A program made the translations under genes and the position numbers. Under the pieces are notes generated by a model. That model did no database searches, was not told the DNA's origin, and was given only the letters and a program-made list of their open reading frames with translations. Source: JAGREO01 sp020446285 (GTDB lineage: Bacteria > Pseudomonadota > Alphaproteobacteria > Geminicoccales > Geminicoccaceae). From it: a stretch of DNA of 64,000 nt. Location of the stretch: NCBI GenBank assembly GCA_041398005.1, contig JAWKVP010000005.1:1-64000 (forward strand), read 5' to 3'. Below are positions 24,975 through 35,841 of the stretch, piece after piece (positions within the stretch are counted from its first letter, which is position 1; each line of letters starts with the position of its first letter).

Positions 24975-27900
24975 ATGAAATTGAAATTCGAGGCGGCGCT
25001 GGTTCCGGCACTTCTGGCCACGACGGCCCTGTATCCGGCGAGCCGTGCATGGGCACTCGAAGTCCCCTCCGGCGGAACCGTCTCGGCAATCAATCGCAGC
25101 GGCCAGCATTACCGCATCCATACCTTCACCCCCGCCAATGACGGCACCGGCGCCTTCAACATCCCCACCTCCTGGCCCGGCGGCACACTCACCGCCGACT
25201 ATCTGATCGTCGGCGGCGGCGGGAGTGGTGTCGGCAGCTGGTATGGTGAGGGTGGAAGTCTATACCAATATACCGGTGCCGGTGGTGGTGGCGGTGGTAT
25301 GATCGAGACACTCTCGCAATCCATCGGTGCGGCGGCATACGACGTCACCGTCGGCGCCGGTGGAACGAATCCCAACAACATGCGACTGTACGGAGAAAAA
25401 GGCGGGAACTCCGCGTTCAACGGCGAGACCGCCTTGGGAGGCGGTACTCCCGCTTTCACCACCAGTGTCGACACACGGCGCGACGGAGGTAGCGGTGGCG
25501 GCGGCGGCATTGTCCAAAGAACCAGTCAGTTCACCACCTATCCACCAGGAACGGGTACCGCCGGACAAGGCTATCAGGGGGGATCGTCCGCCAGTGCCCC
25601 TCCCAACGACGGTATTGCGGGTGGAGGTGGCGGCGGCGCCGGGGGCGCCGGCGGGGATGCGTCGCCCTATGTGGGCGGAAATGGCGGAAACGGAAGGCAA
25701 TCGGCAATCACCGGCCTGTTCTATGGCGGCGGCGGCGGTGGCGTGTACAGTGGTGGCTTTGGGTCAGCCAGTGCGGGTGCCGGCGGAACCGGTGGTGGCG
25801 GCGCGGGCAGTCCTACTACTATCCAGGCCGAAAACGGCGCCGATGGACGCGGCGGCGGTGGTGGTGGTGCGTTCTCCACATATTTTGCCGGCGACGGCGG
25901 CGACGGGACAGTGGTTATCGCCTACTACCTGCCACCGCCGGAAGTGACCCTCTCATCACCGGCCACCTCGCCGGTCAACCAGTTCACGGTAACAGCGGAA
26001 TTCACGCTCGCACCGAATCCCTCGAGTTTCACGACCGGCGACATCACCATCACCAACGGCACGGCGAGCAATCTGCAGCTCGTATCGACCGGCACCGGCA
26101 ACAATGCCGGTGCGATCTACAGCTTTGACGTCACGTCCACGAGCGACGGCGCCATCGATGTCCAGATCGCCAGCGCCAGCTTCACCGATACCGTCGGCGT
26201 GGCCAGCACCACGCCCTCGAACCAGCTCGCCTACACCGCCGACACCACCGCTCCCGCAGCACCCACCGGCCCGGTTATCGCCGATGCCGATGACAGTGCT
26301 GCCAAGGGTGATTTCATCACCAGTGTCGAGCAACCCGATATCAGCGGCACGGCGGAAGCCAATTCGACGGTGGAAATCCTTGTCGGCGGCATCAAGGTCG
26401 GCGAGACCACGGCCGACGGCAGCGGCAACTGGACCTACAGTTTCGGCGCGGGCGAGCTTTCCGAGGGCGACAACAGTGTGACGATGACGGCAAAGGACGC
26501 CGCCGGCAATGTCTCGCCGGCCAGTCCGGCGCAGAACATCACGGTGGATACGATCGCTCCGCAGCTTCTTGCCATCACCATCGACCCCACCTCGGTGAAG
26601 TACGGCGAAACCGCCGATATCGCCTTCACCTTCAACGAGGCGGTCGCAGGCTTCAGCAAGGACGATGTGACGCTGGATACAGGGTCCATCGGTGCTGTCA
26701 CGGTCGATCCCGGCGACCCGAAAATCTATCACGCAACCTTCACCCCCGCCGTCGATTTCGAGGGAACGGTCAATGTGACGGTGGCGGCGAGCGTTTACAG
26801 ACATCGCCGGCAACGACAACGCCGCCGGCAACGCATCGAGCGCACCGGTGGACACGCTGGTTCCCGAGGTGACGATCACCGGCCTGACCACGCCGGTGCT
26901 CGAACGCTTCACCGTCACGATCACCTTCAGTCAGGACGTCACCGGCTTCGACGTCAGCGACATCGTCATCGGCTCAGGCACGGCGACGCTCGTTCCGGGC
27001 AGTTTCAACGCCGTTTCGGCCACCGAATACAGAATCGAGCTGGATCCGGTGATCGGCAGGATCGTGACGGTGGATGTTCCCGCCAATGTCGCGTTCGACA
27101 GTTCGGGGAACGCCAATCGTGCGGCCCCGACCTACTCGATCCAGGCAGGATCACCGGCCAACGAGTTCGCCCGCTACCGCCGGGAGATCCGCGACGCGGT
27201 GCAGGCCGAGGCACGGCGGTCGCTGCAGAACACGATGAGCGCCCATCGCCGGCTGATCCGGCTGGCCCGCGACCGCTTCATGCTGGAAACCCGCGAGGAG
27301 GAGGAAGGGCGGGAGAGCGTCGATCCACTCGAGCCGGCGCTCGTCACTCCCGGCGCGCCGCCAGCAGCAAGAGAGGAAACCCTACAGCTTCGAGAGCTTC
27401 TTCGAATATGCGGACGGTACCCTGAATGGCGATGCCAGCTTCCACTATGAGCAGGGTGATGTACGCTTCGGTGCGCGGCAGATCGTCTATGGCGATTTCG
27501 ATGTCGTTCGCGACGATGATGGCTCGATGACGATGCGCACCGGCATCCGTTACGTCCTCGAACGTCCCCTCGGCAGCAATGCTCTCATCGGCCAGTTTCT
27601 CGGGCTGGAAGGCGGCCGATCGCAGATCGAGGAGCGTTCGAGGGACGCAAGCTCGACATCGGCGCTTCCGCCGGCGGGTACGTCATCGCCCGCTTCCTCG
27701 ACAATCTCTATTTCGATGCACTGGTCGGTGCCGTCGTTCATCGCAACGATCTCGACATGAACAATGACGTGCTCGCCGTTGACAGCGACTACAATACCTA
27801 CTCGACCACAGCCAGCATGGCACTCACCGGAACGGTCGGTTACGGACGCTTCGAGTTCTGGCCCGAACTCGCGCTGATCTACGGCCGCAACGATGTCGGC

Positions 27901-28243
27901 AGCATCGACATGAGCGGCCACGCCTACGGCCTCACCGATCATGGTCTCGACCTCGATGTCGGTGCGGTGAGCATCGGCCGCGCCACCTTCACCCCGAACT
28001 GCGGATCGCCCTCGACGACCACCCCGTCGCCACCAGTCAGTCACTGTTCAAACTCGCCCCGAGCATCGGCTGTCAGCACATGGAAGTCCAGTCGCAGACC
28101 CATGATTGCGGTTACGGCGGCGGCATCGCTCTTGCCCGAAGCAATGAGGAGAACACCACCCGCCTGAGTTGCGTGGCGAGTTCGAGCGCATCGCCGACAC
28201 GACGCGCGCGGGCGCGATGGTCACATTCGAAGTACTGTTCTAG
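24975..28243 (+). pseudogene. Glycine-rich, Ig-like, autotransporter-type surface protein, broken by frameshifts
   Basis: The frame begins with a signal peptide (hydrophobic LVPALLATTALYP, cleavage likely after SRAWA). A glycine-rich domain rich in GGGGG and ADYLIVGGGGSG follows, then at least three bacterial Ig-like domains (for example GTAEANSTVEILVGG and DTIAPQLLAITIDPTSVKYG), an Arg/Glu helical linker (FARYRREIRDAVQAEARRS), and a region with alternating aromatic strands (FEYADGTLNGDASFHYEQG, YGRFEFWPELALIYGRND) that ends in TFEVLF, a terminal Phe as in outer-membrane beta-barrels. Continuity needs frame changes near 26795, 27375, 27640, 27995 and 28165. If intact it would be an exported, surface-anchored adhesin-like protein. 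ATG at 24975 has its GAGG too close, so TTG at 24981 is an alternative start. Confidence 0.7.
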
Positions 28244-28889
28244 ACGTTCGATCCGATCGCGGTGTCCATCTGTTCCGTCTATTCATCGCCTGCAACGGCC
28301 CTGCCTCCACCGCCTGGGCAGCGGCAAACGCCGGTCTCGACTGACACCGTTCGATATAGGCGGCGATCGGCGGGCTGTCGGGCATGGCGCCGAAGAGCTT
28401 CATGAAATGGCAGGATGAGCCGACCAGCACATCGGCTGCGGTGAAGCGCTCGCCCATGAGCCAGGGGCCCGGCTGCAGTCCGTTTTCGACGATTTCGATC
28501 ATCTGCGGGAAGCTGCCATGGCCGCTTCTCGAACTGTCGACGGCGGCATTGGTGAATTTCTCCATGAGCGCCGGTTCGAACACGGCATTGGTGAACATCA
28601 CCCACTGGATGAAGCTTCCGCGTCCGGGCTCGCCGACCGCCGGGCCGAGGCCGGCCTGCGGGTAGCTGTCGACGAGATGCAGCGCGATCGCACCGCTGTC
28701 CCAGAGTTTCGTGTCGCCGTCGATCAGGGCCGGAACCTTGCCCATCGGCGAGGCACTGCGGAATGTCGCGTCGGCGCGCGAAGCCTCGTCGCGGATGTCC
28801 ACCGCCAGGATATCGAAATCGAGGCCGCTCTCCTCCAGCAGCCAGAGCGCACGGAAGGCACGGGTTTGCGGGCAGTGATAGAGTTTCAT
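28221..28889 (-). CDS. Glutathione S-transferase family protein
   Basis: A protein of 222 residues with a complete GST layout. The N-terminal thioredoxin-like domain begins MKLYHCPQTRAFRALWLLEE, with MGKVPALIDGD as the cis-Pro loop and LWDSGAIALHLVD as the glutathione gamma-Glu-binding Ser motif (DSGAI). The helical C-terminal domain has GPWLMGERFTAADVLVGS and YIERCQSRPAF. ATG at 28889 has AGGGAA 8 nt upstream. It is one of the few intact frames in a block where most genes are frameshifted, although the last 20 or so residues (after MNRRN) look atypical and may be read in a shifted frame. The substrate is unknown. Confidence 0.85.
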   Translation of the reverse strand: MKLYHCPQTRAFRALWLLEESGLDFDILAVDIRDEASRADATFRSASPMGKVPALIDGDTKLWDSGAIALHLVDSYPQAGLGPAVGEPGRGSFIQWVMFTNAVFEPALMEKFTNAAVDSSRSGHGSFPQMIEIVENGLQPGPWLMGERFTAADVLVGSSCHFMKLFGAMPDSPPIAAYIERCQSRPAFAAAQAVEAGPLQAMNRRNRWTPRSDRTSRTVLRM

Positions 28890-29625
28890 GGCGGTGTTTC
28901 CCTGTTGCAGCCGGCGGGTTCTCCGGGATGGTCTCCCGGTCGTCGCGCAGACGTTCGACCCAGTTTTCCCAGCTTTTCATGAAATCCTGAAGGCCGCGGC
29001 CGGGTTCCCTGAAACCGGTCGCCGGTGACCTCCATGGCGCAGATGCGATCCAGCCTGAACGAGCGGAAGTCGAGGCGCAACTCGCACCATGTGAACAGGA
29101 GCCAGACCGGGCCGTAGAAGGCAAGTCCGAGCGGGCGGATGCGACGCATGCTGCGCGTTCCGTTGATGTCGCTGTAATCGATGTTGACGTAGCGCTGCTC
29201 GCGGATCGCACGGCGCAGTTCCACCGGGTCGATGTCCATGGCGACCGTGTCATGATTGGCGGGTGCGAGCAGGTGGCATGTGCGGATCATCGGCCGGAGC
29301 TCTTCGGGCAGAACCGCCTCGATCTTCGCGAGCAGGCTGCCGGCGGCGTCGCACATCTCGCAATCGCTCCATGTCTCGATGATGCGCACGCCCATCACCA
29401 GAGCCTGATCGCACGCGTGAGCATCATCGGTGGCAGGTCATACCCCTTGTCCAGCATGTAGCCGACCCCGGCCTCGCCGGTGATCGGCACCTTGTGCGAC
29501 GAGATCGGCAATGTCGCGATAGACCGTCCGCTCCGATACCTCCGAGCGCCCGGCCGATCGCGTGCGGACGGTCCGCGCCGGCGCATGAGCTGGATGATCT
29601 CGAAAAGCCTGTCGGCCCGTCGCAA
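28886..29625 (-). pseudogene. YafY-type HTH/WYL transcriptional regulator, frameshifted
   Basis: Pieces in different frames add up to a regulator of about 240 residues: an N-terminal DeoR-like HTH (MRRADRLFEIIQLMRRRG, then SERTVYRDIADLVAQG), the linker ITGEAGVGYMLDKGYDLPP, and a WYL effector domain (YVNIDYSDINGTRSMRRIRP, GPVWLLFTWCELRLDFRSFR). Frame changes are needed near 29560, 29500, 29400 and 29015. The start is TTG at 29625 with GGAGGAAG 5-6 nt upstream. It adjoins the GST gene on the same strand and would probably regulate it. The 3' end is approximate because the correct final frame is unclear. WYL domains sense nucleic acid or small ligands. Confidence 0.75.
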
Positions 29626-30034
29626 CGCACTTCCTCCGCAAAGACAACCGGATGTCGTTTTCCATGCCGGAGATCATGGATGAATGCCGCTGACAGCATG
29701 CTGGCAGGAAGGATCAGCTAACCAGAAAAATCCGCAACTCAAGACGGAGTTTGAAATGGGACCGTATTACGACTCGGCTGCCGATTGCTCGGCCTCGAGG
29801 ATCGCCCCGCGGTTTCGCATGCACGGAATCGGCGGCTCCGCTGCCGGGTGCGGCGTCTGGCGAAGTCTCCGCTTCGTCCTGCCCGCCTTGACCGTCCGCG
29901 ATCCGCCCCAAATGAGTTGCAACCCGAATACCGCATCACGGGTTGAGCCCGTTCGATGTTTCGGGCGTAATAGATGCGTGGCGGGCGTGACGATGCCTGT
30001 CGATCCTCATCCGCATCGGAGCTCCAGGGCATCC
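29626..30034. other. Gap of about 400 bp with no recognisable gene
   Basis: This lies between the divergent WYL regulator and uvrA. Open frames on both strands have no recognisable motif and unlike composition. It lies in the indel-rich block, so a small damaged gene cannot be excluded. It must hold the promoters of both flanking genes; I see no SOS-type operator that I could defend. Confidence 0.4.
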
Positions 30035-32863
30035 ATGGACGACCACATTCGCACCGCGGCGCGCGCGAGCACAATCTGAAATCCGTGGATGTCGACATTC
30101 CGCGCTTCAGGCTGGTGGTGATGACGGGCCTGTCGGGTCAGTCGTCGCTGGCCTTCGACACGATCTATGCCGAGGGGCAGCGCCGCTATGTCGAGAGCCT
30201 GTCGGCTTATGCGCAGTTCCTCGAACTGATGCAGAAAACCGGATGTCGATCTGATCGAAGGCCTGTCCCCGGCCATTTCCATCGAGCAGAAGACAACGTC
30301 GAGAACGCGCTCGACGGTGGCCACCGTCACCGAGATCTACGATTACATGCGTCTGCTCTGGGCGCGGGTCGGCATTCCCTACTCGCCGGCGACCGGACTG
30401 CCGATCGAGGCGCAGACCGTCTCGCAGATGGTCGACCGGGTGATGGCCATGGCCGAGGGAACACGGCTCTACCTCCTCGCCCCATCGTGCGCGGCCGCAA
30501 GGGCGAGTACTGCAAGGAGATGGCCGAGCTCATGCGGCGCGGCTTCCAGCGGGTGAAGATCGACGGCGAGATGTACGAACTCGACGAGGCGCCCGCCCTC
30601 GACAAGAAGCGGAAGCACGAGATCGAGGTGGTGGTCGACCGCTTCGTCACCGATGACGGGATGGCGCAGAGGCTGGCGGGATCGATCGAGACCGCGCTGG
30701 AACTGGCCGACGGGCTGGTCATCACCGAGAACGCCGATACCGGCGAGCGCGTCACCATGTCGGCGAAATTCGCCTGTCCGGTCTCCGGCTTCACCCTGCC
30801 GGAGATCGAGCCGCGCCTGTTCTCCTTCAACAATCCCTATGGCGCCTGCCCGCCTGCGACGGGCTCGGCAAACGCATGCTGATGGACCCGGATCTGGTCG
30901 TGCCGAATACGGCGAAAACGATCCAGCAGGGAGCCGTCGAGCCCTGGGCCTCACAGACAATGCACTATTATCCGCAGGCGCTGGCGGCGATCCTCCGGCA
31001 TTTCGACGAGAGCCTGCACACGCCCTGGGAAGAGCTGCCGCAGAAGGTCCGGGACGTCATCCTCTACGGTTCCGGCGACGAACCGGTGCCCATGGAATTC
31101 GAGGACGGATTGCGCACGCTCAAGACCAACAAGCCGTTCGAGGGTGTGATCAACAATCTCCAGCGGCGCTGGCGCGAAACCGAAAGTGCGTGGATGCGCG
31201 AGGAACTCGGCCGCTACATGTCGGCAGCACCCTGCGAGAGTTGTCAGGGCATGCGCCTCAAGCCGGAGGCGCTGTGCGTCAGGGTCGGCGAGCGGCACAT
31301 ATCCGAAATCACCGAGCTTTCCATCCGCGATGCCGGCGACTGGTTCGACGCACTCTCGGCACGGCTGACGGACAAGCAGAACGAGATCGCCACCCGTATT
31401 CTCAAGGAAATCAACGAGCGGCTCGGCTTTCTCAACAATGTCGGCCTGTCCTATCTGACGCTGGCACGCGATCCGGCACGCTCTCCGGCGGCGAGAGCCA
31501 GCGCATACGCCTCGCCTCGCAGATCGGCTCGGGCCTGACCGGCGTGCTCTACGTTCTCGACGAGCCCTCCATCGGCCTGCACCAGCGCGACAATGACCGG
31601 CTGCTGGCAACGCTGGTACGGCTGCGCGATCTCGGCAACACGGTGATCGTTGTCGAGCATGACGAGGACGCCATCAGGAGCGCGGACTATCTCATCGACA
31701 TGGGCCCCGGCGCCGGTGTGCATGGCGGGCTCATCGTCGCCCAGGGCACGCCTGCGGAAGTCATGGCCGCGCCGGAAAGCCTCACCGGCCAGTATCTGAG
31801 CGGTCGCCGCTCGATCCCGCTGCCGGACAAGCGTCGCAAGGCGAAGAAGCGCCGCTGGCTGTCGCTCGAGGGTGCGCGCGCCAACAATCTCGGGTCGGTC
31901 ACCGCGCGCTTTCCGCTCCGGCTGTCTCGTCTGCGTCACCGGCGTTTCCGGTTCGGGCAAGTCGTCGCTGGTGGTCGACACGCTCTATCCGGCACTCTCG
32001 CGCAGGCTCATGGGCTCGCGCCAGATTCCGGGAGACCATGACGCGCTCACCGGCATCGAGCATGTGGACAAGGTGGTCGATATCGACCAGTCGCCCATCG
32101 GCCGCACGCCGCGCTCCAACCCCGCCACCTATACCGGCGCGTTCAGCCCGATCCGCGACTGGTTCGCCGGCCTGCCCGAGGCGAAGGCGCGCGGCTACAA
32201 GCCGGGACGCTTCTCCTTCAACGTCAAGGGCGGACGCTGCGAGGCCTGTCAGGGTGACGGTGTCATCAAGATCGAGATGCACTTCCTGCCCGACGTCTAT
32301 GTCGAATGCGAGCAGTGCCACGGCCGCCGGTTCAACCGCGAGACGCTGGAGGTCGAACATCGCGGCCACTCCATCGCCGACGTGCTCGACATGACCGTGG
32401 AGACCGCCACCGACCTTTTTGCCTCGGTTCCCGCCGTGCACAACAAGCTGAAGACCCTCAAGGAGGTCGGCCTCGGCTATATCAAGCTCGGCCAGCAGGC
32501 GACCACGCTCGGGCGGCGAGGCGCAGCGCGTCAAGCTCGCCAAGGAGCTGTCCAAGCGCGCCACCGGCCAGACCGTCTACATCCTCGACGAACCCACGAC
32601 CGGCCTGCATTTCGAGGATGTGCGCAAGCTGCTCGAAGTCCTGCAACGACTGGTCGAACAGGGCAATACGGTGATCGTCATCGAGCACAATCTCGAAGTC
32701 ATCAAGACGGCGGACTGGATCATCGACATGGGCCCCGACGGCGGCACCGGCGGCGGCACCATCGTCGCCGAGGGCACGCCCGAACAGGTCGCCGCCACCC
32801 GTGGAAGCCGGCGACTATCTCGCCCGAATGCTGCCGGGCGTGGCGGACGAACAGGTGGCGTGA
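30035..32863 (+). pseudogene. uvrA: Excinuclease ABC subunit A, frameshifted
   Basis: The whole UvrA protein of about 940 residues can be read by switching frames: the start MDDHI plus RGAREHNLKSVDVDIPR, FDTIYAEGQRRYVESLSAYA, the insertion domain, GGESQRIRLASQIGSGLTG (signature I), LDEPSIGLHQRDNDRLL, the second Walker A TGVSGSGKSSLVVDTL, the zinc module CEACQGDGV...CEQCHGRR, and LDEPTTGLHFEDV. It is the damage-recognition ATPase of nucleotide excision repair. Indels lie near 30052, 30237 (aaaa for aaa), 30482 (a C lost), 30852, 31470, 31915, 32508 and 32800. Two codons are also missing from the first Walker A, which reads LSGQSS instead of LSGSGKSS, and one Arg codon is lost in SAYARQF. The TGA at 32861-32863 closes the correct last frame. 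Confidence 0.9.
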
Positions 32864-32916
32864 CCCGGCCACCCCCGACGTCGAATTGAACCGCACTGGT
32901 CAAATGCCGGCAGCAA

Positions 32917-32944
32917 TTTTAACAGCGTGTTGAAGAAATGCCGA
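32917..32944 (-). promoter_or_regulatory. Left-arm copy of the TCGGCA-N16 module
   Basis: On the minus strand, TCGGCA (32944-32939), 16 nt and TTAAAA (32922-32917). The spacer is identical to that of the module at 33140-33167 but in the opposite orientation. It points toward the uvrA 3' end, where no minus-strand gene exists, so it is probably just the second arm of the inverted-repeat element. Confidence 0.35.
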
Positions 32945-33161
32945 GCCGCGACGGCCGTCGATTTTCTGGCGCGAAGCGTGCCGGGGCATCGTAAGCGACA
33001 GGCGACGCGCAGCGGCAAAAGCGCGCCGCCTCAATGAGGCGGCGAAAGGACGGGCGAACTTCGTCGGCGTTCGCCAGCGCTCTGCGCTGACCCTCTCATC
33101 TCCTTGTTTCCAGTCCTTTTCGTCTCTGCATCGCGGCTATCGGCATTTCTTCAACACGCTG
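32923..33161. repeat. 239-bp element bounded by about 30-bp inverted repeats (MITE-like)
   Basis: The left arm 32923-32951 (cagcgtgttgaagaaatgcc...gccgcga) is the reverse complement of the right arm 33131-33161, except for two extra bases (AT) in the right arm. The inside is non-coding and holds a near-perfect 21-nt palindrome (cgccgcctcaatgaggcggcg). It occupies almost the entire 348-bp gap between uvrA and the RuBisCO-like gene. Single arm-like sequences occur elsewhere in the window upstream of genes. No target-site duplication is clear. Confidence 0.55.
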
Positions 33162-33167
33162 CTATAG
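33140..33167 (+). promoter_or_regulatory. Promoter-like module TCGGCA-N16-CTATAG upstream of the RuBisCO-like gene
   Basis: TCGGCA (33140-33145), 16 nt and CTATAG (33162-33167) end 44 nt before the ATG of the RuBisCO-like gene, within the right arm of the inverted-repeat element. The same module and spacing recur before three other genes in the window. Confidence 0.5.
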
Positions 33168-33211
33168 CAGACAGGCTCGTGACGGTTCTCGGGGAGGGGA
33201 ACGGGCCGACA

Positions 33212-34406
33212 ATGGATGACGACGACAGGATCGAAGCCGACTATCTGCTCGAAACCGCCTATGATCCCGCTGCAACGGCGGCGGTCATCGCCGGGGAGCA
33301 GTCGAGTGGGAATTCTGTGCCCGTTCCGGAGAAACGCCCGAACTCAAGGAACGATCGGCGGCCCGCATCGAACGGCTGGAAGTGGTCGGTGAAGCCGACC
33401 GTCCGTCCTGCCGGGGGCGGGACGCGACGGCAACCGGCCATGGATGCAGGCGGAACTGACGCTTCCGGCTGCTCGCGAATCCGGCCGAGCCTGCCCAACC
33501 TGGTTGCGACGGTGGCCGGCAACCTGTTCGAGCTGAGGCAGGTTTCCGGCCTGCGCCTTCTCGATATCAGGCTGCCATCCGCCTTTGCCGAACGATATGC
33601 GGGGCCGCGCTTCGGCATCGAGGGGACACGGCGTCTCGCCGGCGTTCGGGAACGTCCGCTGATCGGCACGATCGTCAAGCCCTCGGTGGGTTTCGACGCG
33701 CAGCAGACAGCCGATCTGGTGAAGACGCTGGCGGATGCCGGCATCGATTTCATCAAGGATGACGAACTGCAGGGCGACGGTCCCGCCTGCCCCTTCGAGG
33801 AACGGGCGCGAGCCGTCATGCGGGTGATCGACGCCCATGCCGAGCGTACCGGCAGGAAGGTGATGTTCGCCTTCAACATCACCGGCGACCTCGACGAGAT
33901 GCGGCGCCGGCACGACCTCGCGCGAGCTGGGCGGCACCTGCGTGATGGCCAGTCTCAATCCGGTCGGTCTCGTCGGCATGATCGAACTGGGGCGCATGAG
34001 CGAGCTTCCGATTCACGCCCATCGCAATGGCTGGGGTTATCTCTCGCGGCATCCGCTGCTCGGCTGGTCCTATATCGCGTGGCAGAAGATCTGGCGTCTG
34101 GCCGGCGCCGATCACATGCATGTCAACGGGATCGCCAACAAGTTCTGCGAAGCGGATGAAAGCGTCATCGCCTCCGCGCGCGCCTGCCTCGCACCACTGC
34201 TCCCCGACCTGCCGGCAACGGTCATGCCCGTCTTTTCTTCCGGCCGACGCCGGCGCAGGCGTTGCCGACATGGCAGGCTCTCGGTACGGCCGATCTCATC
34301 TTGCTGCCGGCGGCGGCATCATGGCCCATCCGGCGGTCCGGCCGCAGGCGTGCGGGCATTGCGCGAGGCGTGGGATGCGGCCATGGCGACGGGCCGGCCG
34401 GGGTGA
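33212..34406 (+). pseudogene. RuBisCO-like protein of the D-apionate (OiaX-type) group, frameshifted
   Basis: RuBisCO large-subunit fold, readable over its whole length when frames are switched: DYLLETAYDPAATAAVIAGEQSS, then PSLPNLVATVAGNLFELRQVSG, GTIVKPSVGF with the active-site Lys, and DFIKDDELQGDGP with the metal-binding K-D-D-E (carbamylated Lys, Asp, Glu). MASLNPVGLVG, HAHRNGWGYLSRHP, DHMHVNGIANKF and AAGGGIMAHP follow. Relatives beside a DUF1537 kinase act on 3-oxo-isoapionate 4-phosphate in D-apionate catabolism. This assignment rests on the following two genes. Frame changes lie near 33310, 33405, 33460, 33919, 34246, 34305 and 34335. ATG at 33212 has a G-rich GGGGAGGGG 12 nt upstream. 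The stop overlaps the next gene's GTG. Confidence 0.75.
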
Positions 34407-35838
34407 GCCGTCCGCAACCGCCACTGATCGCGTTTCATGGTGACGATTTCACCGGCTCGACGGCGGTGATGGAGGTACTCACCTTCAATGGCCTGCCGAC
34501 GATCCTCTATCTCGGTTTGCCAGACGACGTGCAGGCGAAACGGCGATGCGGGCTATCGCGGCATCGGCATCGCCGGCATCGCCCGTTCGCAGACGCCGCA
34601 ATGGATGCGCGAGAACCTGCCGCCGGTCTATGCCGCACTGGCATCGACCGGCGCACCGATACTCCACTACAAGACCTGCTCGACCCTCGATCTCGCACCG
34701 CATGTGGGGTCGATCGGAACCGCCATCGAGATCGCGCTCGAGATCCTGCAAACAGGGTGGATACCGTCTGTTGCCGCACCGGCCATCCGCCGGTTTCAGG
34801 CATTCGGCAATCTCTTCGCCGGATATGGCGACGGGATCCATCGTCTCGACCGCCATCCGGTGATGAGCCGGCACCCGGTGACACCTTATGGATGAGGGCG
34901 ATGTGCGCCGCCACCTCGCCCGCCAGACCGATCTGCCCGTGGGGCTGGTCGATCTCGTCTCGATGAAGACCGGCACCGCCACGGCCCGGCTGGAATCGGA
35001 ACCTGGCTGGCGGTGCGAGGATCATCGCACTCGATACGGTCGACGGGGAAACGCTCGCCATCGCCGGCGCCCTTGTCGCCCGGGCGATGGAGGAACAGGG
35101 CCAGACATTTCTGCGTCGGTTCGCAGGGCATCGAATATGCGCTCTGCGCCCATCTGCAGGCAACCGGTCGACTGGAAGCGCCGCAGGAGACGCCACGCCG
35201 CGGCCACTGACTGCCTGCCGGTGGTATCGGGTTCCGTTTCGCCGGTGACCGCGGGCCAGATCGCGTGGGCGGAAGCGAACGATTTGCCGTCATCGGGCTC
35301 GACGCCGCCCGTGCCGTCGACATCGATGCGTGGAACGCTGAAATCGAATCCGGCATCATGCAGGCGCTGGCGGCCATCGGTCGGGGGCCAGTCCGCTGGT
35401 CTGCACGGCTCGCGGCCCCGACGATCCGGCCGTGGAACGTGTGAACACGGCCATTGCCGGACATGACGAGCGCGCGGTGCATCATCGCATCGGCAGCGGC
35501 CTCGGCAGGATATTGCTCGGCATCGTCGAGCGCACCGGGTCAGACGGGTCGTGATCTCGGGCGGCGACACTTCGGGGCACGGCATCTCGGAATTCGGCAT
35601 CTATGCGCTCGAGGCGCTGGCGCCGATCGCACGGGGGCACCGCTTGCCGCGCATTCTCCGACCGACCGGATCTCACCGGCCTCGAAGTCGCGCTCAAGGG
35701 CGGACAGATGGGCGAAACCGGCTTTTCGGCGCCGTTCGCGCCGGTGGCGCGCCCGACGGCGCGTCGCAACCTCGTTCGCGCCATGGGCGCACCTGCGGAC
35801 CGGCTCCGGTCCGTCGCATCATGCAAGGGAGGACATGA
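34403..35838 (+). pseudogene. DUF1537 four-carbon/3-oxo-isoapionate kinase (OiaK-like), frameshifted
   Basis: Pieces in several frames give a DUF1537 kinase of about 470 residues. The N-terminal substrate domain starts LIAFHGDDFTGSTAVMEVL (the DDxTGS signature) and includes HYKTCSTLDLAPHVGSIG. The C-terminal nucleotide domain contains VVISGGDTSGHGISEFGI and LEVALKGGQMGETGFFG, the conserved GGDTSG and KxGxxG loops. Family members phosphorylate C4 sugar acids or, next to a RuBisCO-like gene, 3-oxo-isoapionate. Frame changes lie near 34545, 34887, 35010, 35111, 35205, 35280, 35385, 35536 and 35640. GTG at 34403 overlaps the preceding stop. The three genes 33212-36680 read as one operon. Confidence 0.75.
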
Positions 35839-35841
35839 ACC

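Noticed and set aside
29684..30079. Open frame between the WYL regulator and uvrA
   Set aside because: No motif, odd composition, and its end overlaps the start of uvrA in another frame.
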